Source: Trochalopteron elliotii
Taxonomy: Eukaryota; Chordata; Aves; Passeriformes; Leiothrichidae
DNA length: 64,000 nucleotides
Direction: 5' to 3'
Assembly (NCBI GenBank): GCA_024734555.1
Contig: JANPWX010000218.1
Coordinates: forward strand, 1-64,000
A program made the position numbers and the translations under genes. Positions 27,101-42,008 of the stretch are shown here, one piece after another (positions within the stretch are counted from its first letter, which is position 1; each line of letters begins with the position of its first letter). Under the pieces are notes generated by a model that made no database searches, was not told the DNA's origin, and saw nothing but the letters and a program-made list of their open reading frames with translations.

Positions 27101-30100
27101 ACAAGTTATCTTAATTGTAGCAACTTAATGCAAGTGTGACTGCCAGGATGTTGTGGAAGTGAAGGAAGGAAGTGGGAAGTGATGGCATGTAATCTTCCAG
27201 GCAGAGTGGAAAGAGTGTGGCAGCAACTTCCTCAGCTGAGACCTCCTGAGGTCTGCAGATGACTTCCACGGATGCACTCACTCCTTCTCCTGCCAGAAGA
27301 GACGTCCTCCCTCTGCAAACTCATTCACACAAAACACCAGAGGCATCTCCCTGCACAGTGAAACTCCACCAACACTTATGTCAACACTCCTGAGGGAGCA
27401 CTGCAGGGGGAAGGACATGATGGGAATTCCAGTGCCATTTCAGGGCAGGAATATCTATTTCGACATATTATTACAGCAGTTGGGTCCACCTGAAGTTCAA
27501 GATAAGTCATGTTTTAACAATTTCAGATGAGCACTATCCAGTCTATGTGTCAAACAGATGGTTATTCCAGAACCATTTTTTCTGTTTTGCCCCTTTTCTT
27601 ATGTATTGTGCTACCACTGCTAGAGCAGTAAAACTGCAGCAGTGATGAGATGGGGAGTGATGGAGTCATTTTGCTACACCTTCATTTAACTTCAGCTTCA
27701 CTGTCTCAATTAAGAAGAAAAGCTGGAACAACAGTCAGGGCTTTAAACTCTCTTATCCTACCACAAAACTACATAAAGAATATCTTAACAAAAAATTCCT
27801 TTTTCTTTTCCTTATGTTACAAAATTTTCCATTGCCTACAATAAATCAGCACCTGACCAAAAAAAAATAAAAAATGGTGTAGCTTAAAGGAAATTTGGTG
27901 CAGCTTCTTAAGCAATACCCATCAGCACCGTGACTGTAATTCTGCTTTCAGTGGAATCTGCCTCCTCCCAAAAGCAGTGACATATTCTCTCCCCACTTTT
28001 CAAAACAGGCCAATATTTCCCCCAACCTGATGACTTGCTGCAGCTTGCTTTTCAGCCCTTCTGAAGTGTGATCCAAGTTGCCCTGGTTATGAAGGCAATC
28101 CAACAATCTCCCTCCACCACCAAGAAGCAGCCCATCTTTGTAGTAATCTCATCACTGTAGCAGGAATCAAGAAATTAAATTGCAGTTCGTGAATTTAAAC
28201 ATACTCCAGACAAAGGGGTTTACTCCACAAAGGTGAAATACTGTCTGCTACCTGAGCCAAGAGGCATATAAATCAGTTTTTATAAAATGCAAATTAGCAG
28301 CAAAATACTACTCTTCAGCTGTTTTCGAAAGCCATCACTTTTACCATTTGTACTGCACTAAATGACATCCCTATTAACTGCAAAGTATGTGTGCTCTGCA
28401 TGGAATGTCCTCTGGCTCTCTGCTCTGTTTCTGCTTCCCTTCCAATTCTTCTTTCCTGTCCATCTCCTGTCCAGGCTCCACAGCCTCCTCTGGGATTGTT
28501 CAAAGATCTTTCCAAAAGCAGGAAATATGTCTAAAATGCTGACTGCCAGGACAGCAGCTTCAGTCACAAATCTGTCCAAGAGTTCATCTGAGTGTGGACT
28601 TGTCTTCGACCAAGGCTGGCACTGCAGTCATCAGATGTCATCAGGACACAGACACACTCCTGAAGAGCAAGCTCAGCCCTGTTTTTACTGTTTTACCTAC
28701 AGTCCATCAATGCTGTAGCTGCTGGAAGCACCAAGACAACACAATCCACTCTCTGACAAGACGAGTCATCACAGTCAGGAGCTGGGAAGACCTTTCTATG
28801 CCTTGGTGCAAAGGCAGGTGAGATTCATGCAACCTCAAATAGAACTGGAAAAGGGAAATAATTGAAGTTGATCATGCTCAGCAGTAGTTTTTTAAGCACT
28901 CCATCACTGATGATTTTTTAAAAGGTCATATAGATACTTCCCTAATAGCATTAAAGTTACTCTTGACAAGCTCACATTCACAGTCTCCTGTCCCAGTCAC
29001 GAGGATGTGATAAATCAGCACAGGTCTGAATTATCTCCTCTAAATAACAGCTTACACAGGTAAGCAAGCAACTACAGAGAGATTTATTCAAATCAAACTT
29101 ACCTACACATATTACAAATGCAAGTTATATATATATGAAGGCAAGGGCTAGATTTGGGTCTCAGATCAAGCAGCTGTGTCTGACAATGTGAACTCAAATA
29201 ACCAGATGGCACACACCAAGTCCACATATATAGAAAAGACAAAACAACAGGATATTTATTTCCAACCTTGAAAAAAATAATCCCAAAGTAAATTAAGAAA
29301 AACAATCACGAACTTAATAAAAAGATACTTTTACACCTTTTTTGATTTAAAATGCCTTTGGTTTAGGCAAACTGAAATGATCCTGAAGACAAAAAGTAAG
29401 CTCATCTGAGTTGTGCAATGACTCCATTAACCTTGGACTCAAGTTTTAAATTCAGTGCCCTTGTTTGGATTTCCCTGCTGCAGGGGAAAATGTACCTTGT
29501 AAGGTCTGTGCTTTACCTTACCAGAGCCAACGAGTAAAAGCCTCCCAACTGAACTTCTACAGCTAATAGCATAAGAAACTAAACAAGCTAGCATATTGCA
29601 AAAATTCCTCTGATAACTTTTTAATGATTAACCTCATGCTCCCAGGTTCACAGCCCTTCACACTTGTTCTCCCATGCATTCAATTAACATCTGCTCTGAA
29701 CAAGTTAAACAGAATCTTAATATGTTTTCTGCATGTACCAATAAAGCAACCCAGCACCACCCCTGCTCAGTGCCTCACAGAATGAAGAAAACAATTAATC
29801 ACTGCACAGTTTCATTCAACTCCTTTTCCTTGTGCCCATTTTCACCCCGGAGAACTCCTTGAACTAAGATTAATTTTTTGTTTAAACTGCATATCATGGT
29901 CACCCAGCAAGCAAAGTGGAGCTATTTTTAAATCAGTGCCCTACTCTCAGAAACCCCTCATCTCCTGCACAAGGTATTATATTCTAAATAAAAAAGACTA
30001 AATCAAAGCAACACATCATAATATCGCCAGCTCTGTGACCAAGGGTGATTTTTCTGCCATGCAGAGTCTTTACTGTGTGTGAAGTCTGTCCCCCTCCAAG

Positions 30101-31284
30101 TGAACTGAAAGGATGATTTTCAAAGCTGAAACACATGACAACCTAGGGATTGCATTTCAGTGGGTCACAGCCCCATTCTAGGTGGAATACATTGAAATAC
30201 ACAAATAATCCCTCTTGTCAAAAGTCCCTAACTGGTGCCTGATGCGTGGTGTCTTCAGGAAAGGAGCTCAGCAAACAGAAAGTGTTGCAAGCACAGAAAA
30301 TACTGGATGGGGGAAGGAACCAATGACAGGAATGTATCACTGGCTCTCCAGAAAGCTGTTACTTGAAAAACAATATACTTTATCTGAGACAAATGCTGAA
30401 TTTTAAACAGATGCTCTTGCTACCATGGCAATGGCACAGCAGCAGAAGAGGATGACACTTGATTCCTCTCCAGCTGCATCACAAGGTGGGAACACCCTCA
30501 GCCACAGGAGCAGCAGGGAGTGCTGCTTGGGTTTCAGGCTGCACATTTCAGAAAGAGATATGAGCTCCTGGATAAATCCAGGCATATTTTACAACTGGCA
30601 AGCATATGCTAACCTGTAATTCAAACTGAGCTGGGATTCTCTGAGAGGTTTTAGTTCTTTTGTTTAGATTTGACATCCTGCTCTTTGCTAATATCACAAG
30701 GATGCCAAAGAAGCTTTAGTTCTAAATCTTGGCAGATTTAGATTTAGTTTGCTTAGAAAACTAGGCTAGATTATCCATCACTAGCAATATCTGCATCACT
30801 ATGAAGAAAGTATCAATAATATCAAGCTCAGTCAAATGCATTTTGTCCTGGGAATGACTTCTGGATGGCAAAAAGAGAAGATATTTCTAGTTCAAAAACT
30901 GGTTTAAATGTGTACCTCAAAAGTCATGTTTTATACTTAGAGGCCCATCATGGAAGAAAAAGGATTCGGGTCACTTGCTGCATCAACAGTAACATTGATC
31001 AGGCTTTGGAAGGAAAAGAAGCAGCTATATGTGCTGACCTCATTGAAAGCAACAGTGTTTAACCCATTTATATCAACATTACAGAACATTTCACTGGGTT
31101 CCTCTGTGACTGCACTCCCATAAATCATGGATTTCCAGTCCCCTAATTCTTGGCGTTTGGCCTTGGCTGTTCACATTGAATCACTGGAATTGGTGGAGAA
31201 TCAAGGGACACGAGGAGAGAATCGAGTCCTTTCTATTTCAAACACTCCTAAAACAGGAGTTTTGTGAGGTTTTTATCTTCTTTT
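24105..31284 (-). other. NAV2: NAV2 large intron, fifth stretch
   Basis: Ordinary intron following the gap. The first bases form an A/G run, a pyrimidine tract on the NAV2 strand. Several short open frames occur on both strands, but none has splice-flanked, conserved or biased coding character. No RNA gene or recognised transposon was found. Confidence 0.55.
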
Positions 31285-31585
31285 CTTCATGTTAAACCCG
31301 GGATTAACACAGGGGAGTTGCAGTTTTGTGTTTGGACTCAGAGTTTTTTAATTCTTATCTATCGTACAGCCTCATGAGTTATGAGCTCTAACTAAAAGGT
31401 AGAAAATTAAGTACTTCTTACTCTTTCCAAGGTCTTTTAAGTGCTAATTATCCAATAACGAGATGACACCTATATTATTTATACTTTTGACCCAATAATT
31501 GACAACCCAAGGTCTGCAATGTGGACCTTTTTCACCCAATTACAGAAAACCACCTGAAACCAAGAAGAAGAAAGACCCAGATAAT
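31285..31585 (-). mobile_element. Solo LTR of an endogenous retrovirus (copy B)
   Basis: The reverse complement aligns with the LTR at 51992-52358, at close to 90% by eye over the central 140 bp. Shared blocks include ggtggttttctgtaattggg, the pair of attgggt words, a TATAAATA box (31476-31483 on the minus strand) and tcgttattggataattag. The 3' third is more diverged. Ends are approximate. No internal retroviral gene was recognised next to it, so it is an old solo LTR remnant. Confidence 0.82.
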
Positions 31586-32149
31586 GCCCTAAATCCTCCA
31601 TATTGCTTTATATACATTACTATATACTAAAATCTTAAATCCTATGTTTTTCACTCCATGATATCACACAATACTATTCAAATTACACACCCACAACCCC
31701 AGTGCCATCACTCAATTTTGGAAGCCTGTTCCACAGTCTCAGGTCAAATGTTGTGCTTGCTTGAGGGTCAGTGCCTGCTAGCACAGAAAGCCTGAAATCC
31801 TCAGTTACCAGAATTCCAACAGAATTTAACACTTCCTCGTGTTGCCTCCCATCGACAAAACCACTGGGGAGATTCCAGCAAAGGATTCCAGGAGACATAA
31901 AACCACCATTTCTCCCAACACCTCCACGAGCACAGAACCTGAAATACTCCAGAGAAACTCACAACCATGCACTGAATGCCTGGATTGCTGTAGTGGCCCC
32001 TGAGCCATCCACAGATGGTGTTGCTCTCCCATGGAGAGCTTGCAGCCTTTAAGGCTGCTGTGGTTGGGATAGCTCCACTGGGGAAGTCTGCCCAGGAGAC
32101 TGCCTTCTCAGCATTTAGGGTGATCAAAGTGTTGCACCCCCATGGAGCT
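31586..32149. other. Unrecognised block with overlapping short open frames
   Basis: Just outside the solo LTR is about 0.55 kb of less AT-rich sequence, with minus-strand frames of 71 and 108 codons and a plus-strand frame of 93. One minus-strand stretch (LRLWNRLPKLSDG) resembles a retroelement-type phrase only loosely. It may be decayed internal sequence of a retroelement, but I cannot name it. Confidence 0.3.
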
Positions 32150-32224
32150 TTGCAGCACTATGTTAATTTGTTACCCCCTATTGGTTATTTCCTGGTTCTT
32201 ACCCTAGTTGATTGGTTCTTTTTT
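32150..32224 (+). mobile_element. Possible LTR fragment (promoter-like)
   Basis: A CCAAT-type word occurs twice in inverse (ctattggttatt, gattggttctt) in a setting resembling the U3 region of avian LTRs. The stretch ends abruptly at the T run with the single N. No polyadenylation half is seen. Weak call. Confidence 0.3.
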
Positions 32225-32225
32225 N
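32225..32225. other. Single unresolved base (N) in a T run
   Basis: One N sits at the end of a short T run, directly after CCAAT-like LTR-type sequence. It may mark a join or a homopolymer of uncertain length. Confidence 0.95.
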
Positions 32226-35200
32226 ACAGAATAATATCCAGACACTCAAGACACTTTCCTCTGACTTAAGAAAGCACACAGCTCTCTCCCTGACAGTGAG
32301 ACACCCTCACCCAGAGCTGGAAAGGAGAGATGCTCTGATGCTCCAAGCTGCAGGCAGCAGTGTCTCCGCTGGAGAGATCTCACTGTGCACATGTGCTTTA
32401 CCCAACCCAAATTTGATTCCTACATTTATAAAAACAGGATGGTGAGCACTTGGGAAGCCTTGCCCATTCTGCTGATTAGCAGCATTGCAGTTCAGTGTAT
32501 AAATCTGTACAGGGCCATCCCAGCAGCAACCCAGGAGTCTCTGTGGAGTCTAACAAAGAGGTTGCCAAGCCCATCAAGTCAGACACACGAGTATTCCCCA
32601 CTCAGCAAATCTGTGGGGACTCTCCCAGCTCACAAACAAAGACTAAAAAGCACGAGGAGCAGTTCTGCTGTAGCATGTAGAATTTGCCTTAGGTTTGGCA
32701 TTCTAACTCGTGTTTGACAGTTTATAAATATTTCATCGTGGAAGAATACAGTTTTTCCTTAAGCTACTAAAATAAAGGGGAGGAAGAGAAAAGTGGAGAC
32801 CACAGTGTTATACAAACATGCAAAGAGTATTTTGCAAAAAACATCTCATGTACGTACACTGATTGGTTTACTGCAGCTGCTTGTCTGCACGCAAAAGAAG
32901 TTTCTGTATGAATACACTTTGCACGTGTGCTGAAAAAATGCAGCTTCTGGCTTTGCTGTCAGATTCCTGGCGTATTGGTCCTTTGATAAAAAAAGATCTG
33001 TTACAGCTGAAATAGATTATTTTTCATACCTATCCCTCAGAGCACGTGGAAATAAATATAGTCCTCTTAAGAGTCAGCCATGCTGAAGTCGATGCCTTTT
33101 CACCAGTATCAGTGTATTTAATCTTCTACACAGAAGCCCAGCAAGCTAAAAGATTAGAATAACACTGCAGTAGCTCAAATTAAAAACTGGTTTCAAGCAC
33201 TGATAAATCTTACATGAGCCAATGGAAGCTGGATGGCTTTGGCACCTCTGACAACTAGATCATGACACTTTTCTAAACAAGTCCATGTGAAAAAGCACAG
33301 CCATAAACGATGACTTTTACTTCCCATACCAATAAGACAAGTTTCTTACATGCCAGAGCAACAGGACAGACTTTTGCATTTGGAAACAGGTTTGTGTCAT
33401 CACAGTTTGAAAGCTTTATATCTTATTTTTATTCGGAAAAGATGTCGAAACCAATGATGCCTGAAGTCCTGCGTGCAACAACAAGGTGAAGGAAGAAGGA
33501 AAGGCACTAGTTTCTACAGTCTGTGGAGAAAAACACATTTAAAATAAACACACATTAAAATAACTTTAAAAACCCCTCTTTACTATCTATTGGATAGTAT
33601 AGAGGAGATTGAAAGCCGCTGGTGCCACAAACCTCCAGTTGCTTTCTTTTCCTTCCTCTCCATCCCTTCAAACTTCAATTGCCTCGGCTTTAAGAAACTC
33701 TCTTGTCCTTATGGATACATAATTATTGCTGCAGATTTTTGCTTTATGGGAAAGGAAAATATAATGAAGGCACATTTTTCTAAAGAAAATCTTCCAATGT
33801 TTTACTCGGGGGGGAAACAAGACCGAGGAAGACTTATCCTGTATATAAGTGTAACAGTACTCAGAGTTATTGGAATTTATTGTCCTATCACATCCACACC
33901 ATGTGGAGCCAAGAATATTGGCCTCTCCTCTACAATGACACATTGCAGTCCAAACAATTGCACTAGGCCTAAGTGTAATTTATCTGACTTTTCACATTAA
34001 AAATCATGACAAATTTGCATTAAAAGCCTTGCTAGCTTCACGACTGCTAAGAATTCTGCAAGCACATTCAGTGCAAAACAAACAGCACATAAAAGTATTC
34101 TTTTACCTGCCCCAAAATAAGAAAAAGTTTAAATATCTGACCTGGGGAAAAGCACAGTATCCCGACTCTTTTATAGAAATAGGCAAAATGTACAAAAAAT
34201 TTCATTTCACAGATGCTTTATGAACGGTACCAACAGCCAGAGGGGAATGACTGCCTTGAATGAAGCTGAATACAATAATATTTAATGAATGGACAGTGAA
34301 ACAGGGATGAGGCTGGTTATAAGGAGTTCCTGATCTTTCCAGGAATTAATGTACAAATACTCATCGCTATAGCTTCGCTCTACATCAGCAAGGAAAAACA
34401 AAACTAAACAAACTTCTGTCAATATGAAAAGACTCAGGTTAAACAAGAGCAGTATTATGCATTTCTAGCACACAATTAGGACTCCTAGCCCACTTTCTAG
34501 GTGACACTTCTTTCCTATTAGAAAGTGGTTCCCTGCCCTGCATTAGAGGCATAAAGTAATTTGCTTTGGACAACGTGGACCTTTAAGCTTCTCTTTTCTT
34601 TGGCCAAATACACCCTTTCTGTGCCTCTGAAATTTTGAGTGCTGTAACAAGCCCTTCCAAGTGTAACATTTTTAGGGTATTTCTGATGCTGAAGTGATTT
34701 ATTCCCCTTTCCTGAAAGGCACACTGAGGAAAGAGGAATGGGTCATGCCAGGGATCAGCAAAATCCAGTGGTCTGAATCACTTGACTTCTGTCTGCACTC
34801 CCCACTTACTGACAGATCCAGCCAGCCAACAGCACGCTCACTTTTATGGTCTGACAACTCTACCACTTCATATATATTCATTTCACTCCTTAATGCATGA
34901 ATGTGAGTTTTCCAAGTTTCAAAATAGATAGCCAAGGGAAAAGCATTCTTTACTTAAGGATTGGGAAGAGAAGGAGCAGCAGGTAAATCAGCAAGACACA
35001 AGAGACCAGGCAAGCCTACCCTGACCTGCTCAGGATCCTGTAGCTCCATAATCCCAATCCCACAAGCAGGAGAACAGCAACGTGCCTCAAATGGGACCTG
35101 ACTGGCAGCTCAGGTGCTCCTGCCTTTCTCTTGGTGCTTTGGACTACAGGCTGGTGTGGAAACAGCTGCCCAGGACTTGTCCAGCAACCCAAGAGCTTGA

Positions 35201-38200
35201 AACTTTAAAAAAACAAAAAGCTTGAGGGAATTATTTCACGTATCAACATCTGCTTTGACATGAGGAAACGTTCTCTTACTGATGTAGCAGTAACACTGTT
35301 ATCCTTAATGCCTTTCTTTAAATCTCTATTTTCACCAGGCTTCATCTGTCTCATTATTACAGTCAGTTAAACGAGATCAAGAGGCTTAACAAGCTTTGAG
35401 TATCAAAGAACAAACAACTCTAACTTTGCCAGTCACTAAAAACCCCCAGCAGAGAATTCCCTGGTGCTGCTTCTGAAATGTGCTGAATTGGATCAAAACC
35501 ATCCTGTTATTGCAGCTACGAATACATCCTAAACCTGGCTTTAAACAGAAATGCTACCCCAACAGCTGGATGATGACAACTGCAAATTTCACAGTTTAGT
35601 ATCAATTTGATCTGCATTTTTCATCATAACACTGGCACTAGACCATGTGGGCTTTTCCCATGTTTATATCCCCCAAAGTCTTTCCAAACACTATTCTTGC
35701 CTGACTTGGATCAGTACTTGATAAATGCTTGATCTCTCTAGCCAGAGGGTTGGACACCTCTAGACCCTGTCTACAAGCCAGTGGTTGTAAACTCCATTAT
35801 TGATCCCTGTGAATTTCAATATTTCAACAAGAACATTCAAGAACAGGATTAGGGGCTGAGCTTGCAGGTAGGGACTCCTAATACAATGCCCAAATCCCTA
35901 TTATCAGACCAAATATTACAGTTCAGGTTCATAGAAGGGCAAACCTATTACTCAGTTAATAAAATTTAATTTATATTTAAGGTAGTCTATAATTTATAAA
36001 TTAATAGACTTTTACTAATAATCAGTAACTATTTATGATTAACAAACTAATGAATGAACTAGGAATTGTTTTGCAGACACTTTACCCAAACATGGAGAAA
36101 GACCTGAACAAATTACTTGCAGACTCAAAAATCCTAATCACTGCTGGAAAGGAGGAGATACCTGTTCCACTAACAGGTAAGACAGGAAAAATGAGATTAT
36201 GCAAAACTTACTAAGTATATATTAGTTTCATAGTTTATTTAGAGAAACCTCTCACGTGTAAATGACTAATAGCATGAATGGTGCTGCTTATTCAGGTTGT
36301 TCAAACTGATCTGGAAGCAAAACAAGTTCATCCCAGTAACTACTGAATGCTCAGACCTTTTTCCATGAAAAAAAAAAAAAAAAAGAGAAATCTGCAGAAA
36401 TAAGTGGCTTCTGTGAAATCAACATTCTTTTGCCTGGAGATGTAATAAAGCTGCCTTGGCACATAAGTCCTTCAGCAGCCATCAGATAACAATTTTTGGG
36501 CCCTGCTGTTCCAAGGCTGGCTTTTTTTCTATGTCTTCTCAGCTTCAAGCAGTCTTGCAGGCAAGGAATTCCGAGGACAGTGCAGCCTGCAAGGGAGTTG
36601 GGTGGCTGCTGCTGCTGCACATCCTCACATCCAGAACAGCTTCTGACAGAGCTTTTGAAGAAACCAGTTTCCTGTGGAATGAGCAGTCTTAGACAAATGC
36701 AGTCAATACTTAAAAGAATATTAGACTGAAAGAGTCTCTGATATGGCTGCAGCCATTCCTGTTCCAGAGGAGTCTCCAGGGTATGATCCTCCTTCCAACA
36801 CTCACTCCATCTGTCAGCCAAGGGCACCTTAACCACAAGGTCACCTTCACCTCAAGGAGGAGGCCTGCTCCACCACTGCTTTTAAAACTCTTTTCAAAAT
36901 CTAGTCAGCCCAGGCAGACTGGGCTGGTGTCAGACTGGAAAACAGTGAAGAGGTCAATCCTTTCAGGTGTGCAAATGTCCCTCTGGCCCCCAGGGAAACA
37001 CGGGTGGAAACTCATTGCTGAAAAGAGAGTGACACTCACACCCACCACCACCACCAGGCTGCTGGCCCGAAGCCAGCTGAAGGCCACCACAGTCAGGCAC
37101 TTGTTCAAATGGGGCTTTGCACATGCCAGTTCTGATTTCAATGCCTAAATTCTTTCTCAGAGTCCATTTCAGTGAAAATCATAGAACTAAGCTGTAGAAG
37201 AAGTGATCCATTTTTCATCACCCTCTCCAGCTCTCTTCAGGAGAGGAATGACCTGTGACCAAACAGGATTAAGGAGGAGGTGCAGCTTCTCCCGAGGTTC
37301 TCAGCAGCAAAGCAAGAGTAACTCCACAGCTAATTTGGATTATTCCCTCGTGCTCACTCTTTTCCTGCAGATGATCCACAGACAGTGTGAATGACTGCAT
37401 CCCCCTCTACTGGCTAGCCCCGGACTGGGACCCAATTTTGTCCTTTGGAAGTTGTCCCTTCACCCAGATAACAACAGCCAGTTGGCACTGGTGGGGCAGT
37501 TCAAACACTGCTGAGATTTTACTACAGAAAGAAGCCCAAAATGGGATAATAAATGCAATTAAATGGTATTTTGGTAATTGTTAACAGTAGGTCAGCGCAC
37601 AGAAGTAAGCAAAAATTACAAAGCACCACAACTATTGCATTCATTTAATTGATTAACACTACATATGACCTAACATGGGCATTGTACTATTATACTGAAA
37701 AAAACCAGGATGTGTAAGGTTATAACTCATAGGCCTACATTGTCTTCCTATGCTGAATCACATTGCAAGAAAGGTTCTGTGAGAGTGTGTGATCTGAAAT
37801 ATCACTTGAGATAAATGATAAACGCTGTCTTATTGATGAAGGTGACACAAGAACTACTCCTGAAGTAGGTGGAATATTTAAGAACACTTAAAGCAATATA
37901 CAAAATTAATAATATTGACTATGCTTGTGCAATATCCTACTCATGTCTCCTGCAAAGAACTGCAAGTGCAGTTCCTGGAACAAGAATACTATCTTTATTT
38001 GAACACTGCCATATTTTTTCTTTTCGTTTTTACAGCACCAAGTCATCTCTGACTTTAAATCCAAACTCAGTTGCAGCCTTGTTTGCTATGAAGTCAGAAG
38101 TTAATGTTTCCTTATCCCTTTTCATGAAAGTCAAGCTTTTGAGTTTGCTTGCCTGACCCCTTCATTATTTGTGTTAATTATCCATTTACCATATATAGAT

Positions 38201-41200
38201 ACTATTCTGCAATGTTGAAAAGATCACAGTGTAGAAATAGTCAGCCCTAGCAAGATGAAAGGCAGTTCAAATAAACACTCTGCTCAAACACAGAAGAAAA
38301 ATAAAATAAACCTCCTAATGAGTCTGTCATGTTGAAGTGCTAGAGCCATAAAAGGAATGCATTTCACCCATCCACTGTATTTTGCTGAAACCTTATCATT
38401 TAAAGAGCAGTGCCCAGTAAATGACTAATACACTGCAACCCAAAGTGCACAGAAAATACAGTGGTAATAACTATGGAATGAAATAGGTCAGAAAAGCCTA
38501 TAGACAGAGCACTGAATCAATGCACAGGGCACCACATTCTCACTCAGCCCAAGATTTTAGCTCAGGCACTCCTGATTTCCAGCCAGCCACGAGTTACCTG
38601 GAGCAGCAACCACTCCTGCTGCAGACAGCTTAGAAGGAAAGGGTTTCTCTCACTGTTACCAATAACAAATCCTCATTAGCAGCAGACTGCAGAGTCCTCC
38701 TCCTCCTCCTCCTGTGAAACCTCAGCCCTAGGGAGGTCTGTTATACCACCTGTGACCCTGACAGCTGGAGAAAATCCATCACTACCTGACTGGTGAATGG
38801 CACAAAACCAAGAAACAGCTGCAAGGATCCTGCAACCACCAACTACACTTCAGCTGATTCAGTGGAATCAGTCCTCAATTTCAGCTCTTTTTTGCCTCCA
38901 ACATTTTTAGGATGTAACTCCTAAATGTAAGCCTACTTCAGAACTCTATTTCAATGATGGTGTTGGTCCATGAAGGGCACAGTGCTTCTGGGTGAGTCTG
39001 AGACCTGAGCAGAAGCAGGGGCAAAGTCTGATTCCTCAGTCTAGGTGGCCTGTTCTCCCTTTCAGCAGCCTTCGTGCACCTTCCAAATTCAACTACTTCC
39101 AGTGCTTGTGAAACAATCCCCAGGGAGCACAAGGGTTTGAATAAACAAGAAGCAATCCTCACCCCGTGAGGACTGTGCGTGCAAACACATTAAGAGGTTG
39201 TGGAAACAGAGACGTGGAACAGGAATAAATCACCATCAAGTCATCAAATATGGGGAGATTAACAAAATGGTAAAATGTATCCCCCCCAACAACAACCACT
39301 GCACCCACAGGAAGTGGCTGCAAGGAGAATTTTAGCACAGTGCTGGCCATGGTTGGAACACAGCCATGCTTCTGCAAAAACTGATTTTGACAAAGGTGTG
39401 TTTGCAGACCCAAAGCCATTTTCTGAGAAAACTTGTGACCACCACTAATCAGTACATGCATGCTGCTAATTCTGCATAGAAAGCTGCACACTTAAGGTAA
39501 TGAAAACAGGGACAAAGGATTATTTGAATGAAAAGAAAATAATTATAAAAGGCTCTTTTTTTGGACCAACAGCCCTGTTGCTGCATTCCAATAACAGATA
39601 AAAAGGAAATTAACTCTACATCTCATTAGAGAAAATTGGGGCTAAGGAGACAAAAAAAAGGTAAGAATGTGTATGTTAGTAGCCAGAGGGGGACTGAAGT
39701 GGACAAAGACCTTATGAACAAATGCAAGAAGTCCATGAGAATTAACACCCCCACCTGGGACAATCTTTGGGGTAGAGAGGTGAGACAGTTCTGGGCTCTG
39801 AGATGTGCCACCTTCCAATGAGGCTCTGAGCCTCCAGCTCAGCCAGCCACCAAAAGGAGTGGGCTGGGGGCTCACTCCCCAGCTCACACAAGTCCTACTC
39901 CTGTGGCTTCCTCACTGGGATTGTTTTAGACCCTGCAAAACAGCAACTCCTTACCTTTGATCCACCCCCTGGAGACCTGCTTACTTTAAGAGCTGTTCTC
40001 AGTCCCTTTGGCAAAGATGCTCTTCCTTAACCCTAAGAAAGCAAACCCGGTGTCTGCCAGAGCTCTGCTTGAGCAGACTCATTAAGGGAGGCCAAAGGAA
40101 ACTTCCCATGACCCAGTACATTTCAGAGAAAGCACCAGGATCACAGGGCTAAACTAGTTTTTCTTGGCTATTGGATTTATTTTGGCTGTAACAAATATTT
40201 TGGCTTCCTTCCCTATCGGTTTGCCAATGAAAACACAGATCTCAAGGTTTTCAGGCTCTGGGAGTGTAGCCATTCTGAAAAATGACAAAGTGAAACACAT
40301 ACCAGCTAATAAAGAGCTATTCATGCTCTAAATACCCTCTTGTGCTGCTCTGCACATCGTGCAGCTCAGCTTCTGGAAATGGTGAGCCCGTTTGCCCTAA
40401 CACTGATCTTGGTGATTTGTTCTGCAGCAAGTCGTACAGATGCCTTCTTTACAAGCAACCTCTCTGATTCCTAAGCAGTTTATTATTCCTCTCCCACAAA
40501 AACACACTGCCATCCTAGTTGCTCTTACTGTTTGAATTAAACAGACACTGGGGAACGTAACTGACAGAACAGGCTATCAAATAATTTGTTCACACTGGAG
40601 ATGGCAACCCAGTGTCAACAGGGGGTCACCAAAGGGAACAATCTCATTTTTTTATCCTTCTCCATCAGTATTGGAACCCTGTTGTTACAATTTAATACTG
40701 CAATATTCCCTTCCCAAGGAATCCACTCACATGATCACCCTGCACAGGCTACAGCCCCAAGCTTGTGGGGCTGCTTGCAGCAACACTCCCTCCCAAATGC
40801 CCACGAGTGCAGCAAGGAAAGGACCCCCCAAACTGCCCCTCTCCAATCCCTGGAAATGGAGCTGCATCCATCTTTCCAACAATGGATTGACCTATAATGC
40901 CAATTCTGTCTTTGGAACTTAGTCAATGACTCCAACAGTGCTTTATGAATTGATAAACCCACTCACATTGTTTAGCAAAACTGACTTTCGTAGCTGAAGG
41001 CAAAAGATGTGGAAAAGAAAAATACATTTGTACATACTTCTTTTTCTAAGAACCTTGAGATCTCATTTATCAGTCTGTGGCTACCACATGAGTAAAAATG
41101 AAAAGTATCTCACTCCTTTAAAAACTAGTGGGGAAAAATGAGTCAGATACTCAGTTTAAGATGTCCCAGCACTCCAGGCCAGGAGTGAGGTGGGCTGGAG

Positions 41201-42008
41201 TATATATGACTCTTCTGCTGTGTCAATCATTCTTGGTATGTAATTCACTGCTTTGGTGACAGAGGTACCAACTGGCAAAACCATTTTCTTACCCAGAATC
41301 TAAACACCACTCTTACTTTCAGACCATGGAGACTCTTAATTTTTACCCTGCAGGATGGCCAGACACAGACAAGGAAATGACACACAGAGATGAGCAAAGG
41401 TACAGATTTCTCTGGCTATGTCATTCATAAATTCGACAGCTTTTCTATTCTTTCCTTTTCCTCAATCTGGAATCTGAATTTTATACACTAAGTAAAGGTC
41501 TGCAAAGACTGGGGCTCCTCTGTGAGCAGCAGAAGGCTGAGCTGACACAGTTCTGCCAGGGGTAATCCTCACTACCACTCAAGGTGTTTTATGGAAATCA
41601 CAATGCTTCTTGGAATTTACTTCCTCACTTCCAGACCAAAACTGCAGCCACAAATTTAAACACAATTCATAGTCCAGAGGAAAAGCAGTAACTGTTATTA
41701 CAATAAAGATTATGAAATTCAGGTGTAAGTTGATTTATATGAGGAAAACACAAGGTGCTTTAGTGGTTTGATGCATTATTAATGCAGCAACAGCTACTGG
41801 TGTTTTATCTGAAACAGAATTTTACACTGACTTTTGCATTAACTACTTTACTATATGCTTCCCTAATGAAACATTAAAAAGAAGGTGTCTGACTTTGCAG
41901 AAAGTGTGAAAATATCCCAATATTCATAATGGACAGAATTAATGGAGGCTTCCAGATGGTGTAACTGAACTGGTCAAATTAATGACAAAGCAGCAGCTGG
42001 ATTCCAGT
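32226..42008 (-). other. NAV2: NAV2 large intron, sixth stretch
   Basis: Mostly ordinary intron. It holds an A run (36367-36383), a (CCT)n tract (38696-38711), a GC-richer stretch at 36740-37140, and a possible noncoding element near 33590-34230 that keeps CpG. No exon or identifiable transposon was found. It ends at the 345-N gap. Confidence 0.5.

Noticed and set aside
36351..36836. 161-codon minus-strand open frame
   Set aside because: It ends in a poly-A/T tract translation (FFFFFF), has no domain, and sits in unconserved intron.
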